Positions 59,330 to 64,000 of a stretch of DNA of 64,000 bases are shown in pieces. The notes beneath the pieces are model-generated. The model made no database searches. It was not told where the DNA came from and saw only the letters and a program-made list of their open reading frames with translations. Positions within the stretch are counted from its first letter, which is position 1, and each line of letters starts with the position of its first letter. This DNA comes from Xestospongia bergquistia (lineage: Eukaryota > Porifera > Demospongiae > Haplosclerida > Petrosiidae): contig OZ014420.1 of the NCBI GenBank assembly GCA_963965975.1, positions 5,296,001-5,360,000 on the forward strand, given 5' to 3'. A program made the position numbers and the translations under genes.

Positions 59330-59562
59330 TAATTGCGGATGTAGGAGGAGTCATAATCTAGCGCACGCTCTACGCGACGAAGGCGTAAGACCAGGGCGTC
59401 TGAAGATTCAAGCGAATCAAGACAAGGGTATTTCAAAAACTCAAACTAGAGTCAAATCCTTGTTGTATTATCACTAAAGTGATCCCTTGATATCACTTCA
59501 AACTTATTCAATCTAGATTTTTCATCTTGGTTGGCGCCCTCGATTCTTCAGTTCAGTCAAGG
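59330..59562 (+). promoter_or_regulatory. CpG-rich promoter and probable 5' UTR exon of the CXXC gene
   Basis: Local island of CpG (GCGCACGCTCTACGCGACGA, GGCGTAAGACCAGGGCGTCT) in AT-rich DNA, followed by TCAGTCAAG and a consensus donor GTGAGAA near 59562. The acceptor TTTTAG at 61157 opens the ATG exon. GCGCACGC is half of an NRF1-type site. Transcription start not determined. Confidence 0.5.
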
Positions 59563-61157
59563 TGAGAAATTTTTAATTTGCATAATTAATTAGATAGTCA
59601 ACATAAATAAAATATTTTAACAGCAATATACTGTGCCATTGTGTATTATTGAAATTAAATAAACAACACTTAGTGAAGACAAGTTATTACACATTCAGCA
59701 ATAACATGAATAAAAATAGCAACGTTTATGGTATAACTGGTGGAGATGACATTTTATTGTGGAAAGCAATGTCCTTGGAGTCTGAGAATCATTGCCTAAG
59801 TTTCTAAATTTTTGTACAACATTCAGACTAATGTATATATAGTTAGTTCTTAATAAATAATTACTGGCTTCAATACATATAATCATATATATGTCATGTC
59901 ATTTTTTATCACATGACATGTCATCAGCATTGAAAATAATACTAGTAAAAGAATTACTTATAACGACAATATTAGAAAAATAAATATTTCATAAACCTTA
60001 TTAGCAGTATTATTAGCACACAGTAATTTGACGTAACATATTTTGATCCTCTATTTAATTGACTTGGAATGTTGTGGGATACTTGACGCTTAAAAACAGC
60101 TTAAAGATTTGCTTGATCTTTTGATAGTGGTAGTACTAATCTAATGAAATTATTTGGGTGGTCTTAATATTTATTGCATTCAGAACAAATGCATACCTAG
60201 TATTGTTATCTGACCATTTTGTAAAAGTAGCTAACTAAAGGTAGTATCAAGAAAGACTTTAAAGATTCTTTTCAAACACTAACTCTACTAATCCTCCTTG
60301 TTACAGAGTTAATTATGATACTATTATCATTATGATTACTCAGTCCTACTGTTATTATAGAGTGATTAGGTTTTCCAAGTATTTTTGGAATCCTCCCATA
60401 TAAAGTCCTGTATAAAAATTTCTCTCTGTTTGCAGAGTTAATTTCAAACAGTTTTGTTTTAAGTTTAATTAGGAGGTCAGGTTTATATAGAGAATTAAAT
60501 GTTACTCACCTACAAAGATAAACCCAGCCACAAAGTTATGACAACACTTGTCAATTTAAAAGTAATACGCCTTTTGCAGTTTTGCTGTTTATGTCAATAT
60601 GTTCTTATAATTGTGTGGGTGGTATTATACTATTATTGTTATTAGACCCCACCCCCTAAATCTTCCTAAACCTAAAAGCTTAAATAAACGATCTGGAGTC
60701 AGTAGTAAACCACTCCCATTGTTGCAAATTAATTTGACACAGGTGACATGTCATAGTTTGCATTTGAAGTTTTGCCCTTAAAGGATGGTATATTGTGTAT
60801 TATATAAATATAATAATAATAAACTATTTTAAGTACAATATGATATAGTGTATATTTTATGATTTAAGATTAGAATTAGTCTAATTTCTGAGCCATATCC
60901 TTTGTGTATATTCATAAGTGAAATTTTTATTGTATTTTTGTTAATATTACCACTTCAATTAATACATACAATTAATAATACACTTAAGATACATGTATTA
61001 ATAAATATTGGTCTCATTTTATGAAATGTCACATTTCAAGGTCCACATTTTATACTAAAGTAAAGTTTTCAATATTTTTCTTGCTCTGTTAATACAAGCT
61101 ACATATATTATCATAGTTGTTTATAATATTGATCTACTTTGTTGTATCTCATTTTAG
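59563..61157. other. Probable 5' intron of the CXXC gene
   Basis: About 1.6 kb of AT-rich sequence bounded by a good donor and acceptor. No coding frame or clear repeat recognised inside. Confidence 0.45.
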
Positions 61158-61184
61158 GCAAATCCAATAACTAGTCAAGCCACA

Positions 61185-64000
61185 ATGGCTGAAATATGTA
61201 ACAATAAAAATAATTCCCAGCTCAACAATAAAAATACTACAACCACATATAATGGGAACTCTTCACTCATGGCTGCAATTCCACCACTCATACAAGCTCC
61301 ATCTCTACCAAATACTGCCGCATTAAACGAGGGGATGTCAAAAGCACCATCTCGTAAAATCCCTCCTAAATTGATCAAAGTGGTAGATGATCCTTTAAGT
61401 GAGAGTTCTGAAATATTTCCTTCGGTGGCATCTACTCTAGACATCTTTAAACCAATATTTACTGCATCTAAAGCTCCAGAGAATTCTCCTTTTTCAATTC
61501 CTAAACTTGTACAAGCCACACCCATTACTTTGCTTTGCAATAACTCAGCAATAGCTACTGTTCCTAAGCTCATACAAGTCACACCCACAGCACCACTTTC
61601 CATGACACCTCCTATTTCTAAACCTGTACAAGCTACACCCACTAAACCCCTTACAATGATTAATATTCCTAAACCTGTGCAGGCCACATTTATTGCATCG
61701 TCTTCCAGTAAATCATCAATGGTTACTGTTCCTGAGCCTGTACAAGCCACACCCATCATATCGTCTTCCAATAAATTGAATACAGATACTGTTCCTAAGC
61801 CTGTACAAACCACACCCATCATATTGTCTTCCAATAAATTGAATACAGATACTGTTCCTAAGCCTGTACGAACCACACCCGTCATATCATCTTCCAGTAA
61901 ACCATCAACAGGTACTGTTCCTAAGCCTGTACAAACCACTCCCACCATATCATCTTCCAATAACTCAATAAATACTGTTTCTAAACCTGTACAAGCCACA
62001 CCCATCACATCATCTTCCAGTAAATCATCATTGGCTACTGTTCCTAAGCCTGTGCAAGCCACACCCATCACATCGTCTTCCAATAAATTATCAATGGGTA
62101 CTGTTCCTAAGCCTGTGCAAACCACACCCATTGGATCTACTAATAAAGAACTGTTAAAGACCACACCTCTTGCCATCAGTCCATTGTCTGATAAAGAGTC
62201 CTCTCTGGATACATTGTCCAATTCAAATACCAAGTGTCGTCGAAGAGGAAGAGGATGTGGCAAATGTGAAGGCTGTACTCGTGATGATTGTAAAACATGT
62301 TCATATTGTTTAGACAAACCTAAATATGGTGGACCAGGAAAAAGAAAACAACGTTGTGCTTTAAGAATTTGCTCTCAATTTGTAAGTTAACACTTTAATT
62401 TGTATATGTAATTAGGATATTAAAAAGAAGTAAATCATTAACTGGAACTTTTACACAATAATTTATTTCAATGTGTGATAGTCTTATTGAGTTGGAAGTC
62501 ATTATTAGGACTACATGTGCTAAGCAGTCCTAAGATTGGTTTGGACCACATGTTAATTATATTTGTGTTTCTAGTGACTTTCTACTTTTCTTCATTTTAT
62601 TATATTGTTGTATGTGACTTTCGAGAGTGACCAATAAAATTAACCCCATACAGTAACCACTGACCCAAACAGCAATCAATGTATATCATTACTTTTACTG
62701 CGAGTTCTTTGATTTGAGTATGAATCTGTTACTTCTTTGAGCATATACATGGCTTCTGCCAACTCTTCAGTCTTCAAAGTTAGCAATAATCCTGTCCCCT
62801 TATAGCAACAGCAATGCTATCAAAATAATCTTAGAATAATTAAATTTAGCCAAGCTTAGCTTACGCATAATTTATGAAATTGTGTGTGTCGTATAATTTA
62901 CTTTAGCTAGTTTTGTACACATTATTGACTTTTAGTAATTATAATAGTTTTGTACAACTAAAACTAAAACTATTAAAAAATCAGTACATGGAATTAAGAC
63001 TAAAGTTTGTCTTGTCAGATTGATTACAAATTCTAACTTTGCTGTGCAGTTTGTTACAAAGTTGATTTTAATAGCATTGGATTCCTCCTCTCGGTATTCT
63101 TATTAACAACCTTCTATGTCAATTTATCCCATATAAGGAATTATTTCTATCTCCAAAGTCAAAACAGAGTATTTACTAGCTACTAGCTAAATGACAATAA
63201 TGTAGTCTTAATTGAAGGCATTTAATAACAGAGGAAGTGGAATGTAAGCACATACCAAAGGAGGAAGACTGTAACTCATTTAGACCAAAATCTACTTAGC
63301 TGTCACAACCAAAGCTATTCAAAGGGTTTTTCTGATGAATTTTTAATAAGTGATCATGAATACTTTGTTAACCATAATTGCATTATAAATATGACTACAT
63401 GTAATCATGTCTACTCTTTGTTATACATAGTATATCTCCTTCACTACTTTGACCATATATGGAATGTACTGATGACTCTAAATTTTTGTGGTATAATTAT
63501 TTCATTGCACATAGTCACAAAATAAACAGTAGTAACCAAAAAAAAACAGAAATTATATATTATGTATTATTCAAACAATGAAGCAAATGAGAAAATGAAA
63601 GCATCCATGAGCATGCTATTCTTAGGCTAACTTTAATCTCGTAGTTAACCATTAGACCATTTGAGATGCTGCAAAGTCTTGTAGTTTGTTCAAGTAGTTC
63701 AAGTTAGGCAAAGAGACTTGGCAGAAGATATAGCATAAAGTACAATAGTTAAGAGGGATTATAACTTTTCATTTTTTATCACGAAACAAAAGGTTTTTAG
63801 ACTGTAAATTTTAACTCTATGATAATAATTGTAAAGACTCATTATTAGCTACATTATGTAAATTTCATTCTCTTTGTTATAGCAAGCCGCTCCAGGAGTT
63901 AAAAATACAATCCATACTCCTATTAAAGCAGCTTCTGTAATGAATTCCTCAGCTATAGATCAAACAGACACCACAGAGAGTGTCCCTACTACCACCTCAT
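61185..64000 (+). CDS. CXXC zinc-finger protein, 5' part (runs off the window)
   Basis: Exon 61185-62381 (399 codons) and the start of a second exon, 63883-64000, phase 0. Residues about 110-325 hold roughly ten degenerate repeats of 20-23 residues built on VPKPVQATPITSSSSK-like units, Ser/Thr/Pro-rich and probably unstructured. A CXXC domain closes the exon (about 62234-62375): CGKCEGC, DDCKTCSYC, the KYGG turn, KRKQRC and LRIC, giving the eight zinc-binding Cys of a domain that binds unmethylated CpG DNA, as in KMT2, CFP1, KDM2, DNMT1, MBD1 and TET. Which subfamily cannot be told because the downstream part is missing. Nine in-frame codons precede the ATG after the acceptor at 61157, so an upstream start is conceivable. 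Confidence 0.85.
62515..62720. repeat. Dispersed repeat, inverted relative to 42300-42450
   Basis: GATTGGTTTGGACCACATGT, TTTTCTTCATTTTATTATAT and the following 80 bases match the phosphatase-intron copy in reverse complement. It lies in the intron after the CXXC exon (62382-63882), which is otherwise AT-rich and without recognised features. Confidence 0.7.

Noticed and set aside
61175-62317. Long minus-strand open frame (380 codons) opposite the CXXC exon
   Set aside because: It mirrors the repetitive sense sequence (GVACTGLGTV-type units), has no domain, and the plus frame carries a clear CXXC domain with splice sites.

Overview
The window is animal nuclear DNA: very AT-rich, with intron-dense genes, many introns of about 45-80 bases, canonical GT-AG borders throughout, and metazoan-specific families (membrane furin-like convertases, an Ig/FN3 receptor tyrosine phosphatase with two phosphatase domains, a CXXC protein). 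Gene density, tiny introns and base composition fit an early-branching animal, most likely a demosponge; the species is an inference. All exon models were made by eye and checked for reading-frame continuity across every junction.

Layout. 1-16.9 kb: tandem array of furin/kexin-like proprotein convertases (copy A, 3' part only; copies B and C complete), with decayed relics of a neighbouring coiled-coil gene, a broken LINE and a further convertase relic between copies. The intact coiled-coil gene follows copy C. 17.1-21.2 kb: HEAT-repeat gene, probably HEATR4-like, with a palindromic RFX X-box upstream. 22.0-22.4 kb (minus): intronless mitochondrial thioredoxin, divergent from a large NACHT/TPR gene (22.5-29.8 kb, TTC41/NPHP3-like). 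30.1-44.1 kb (minus): LAR-type receptor tyrosine phosphatase (5 Ig, 5 FN3, TM, D1, D2) of which 28 exons are seen; its first exon(s) were not found. 50.9-54.3 kb: SNRPB, with a perfect NRF1 palindrome in its promoter. 54.9-56.5 kb: head-to-head pair of short secreted, probably helical proteins of unknown family. 57-59.3 kb: 1-1.2 kb direct repeat leading to a CpG-rich promoter. 59.4-64 kb: 5' part of a CXXC zinc-finger gene running off the window.

How the genes relate. The convertases are one locally duplicating family whose maturation signals have diverged. The coiled-coil and HEAT-repeat genes have RFX-type promoter motifs and, with the TTC41/NPHP3-like gene, may form a small cilium-related neighbourhood (inference). 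The phosphatase gene is growing by tandem duplication of a phase-symmetric Ig exon. The least explained item is the divergent pair of secreted proteins at 54.9-56.5 kb. Minisatellites, microsatellites, a hAT-type MITE with an 8-bp target duplication and several long foldback elements occupy introns and spacers.
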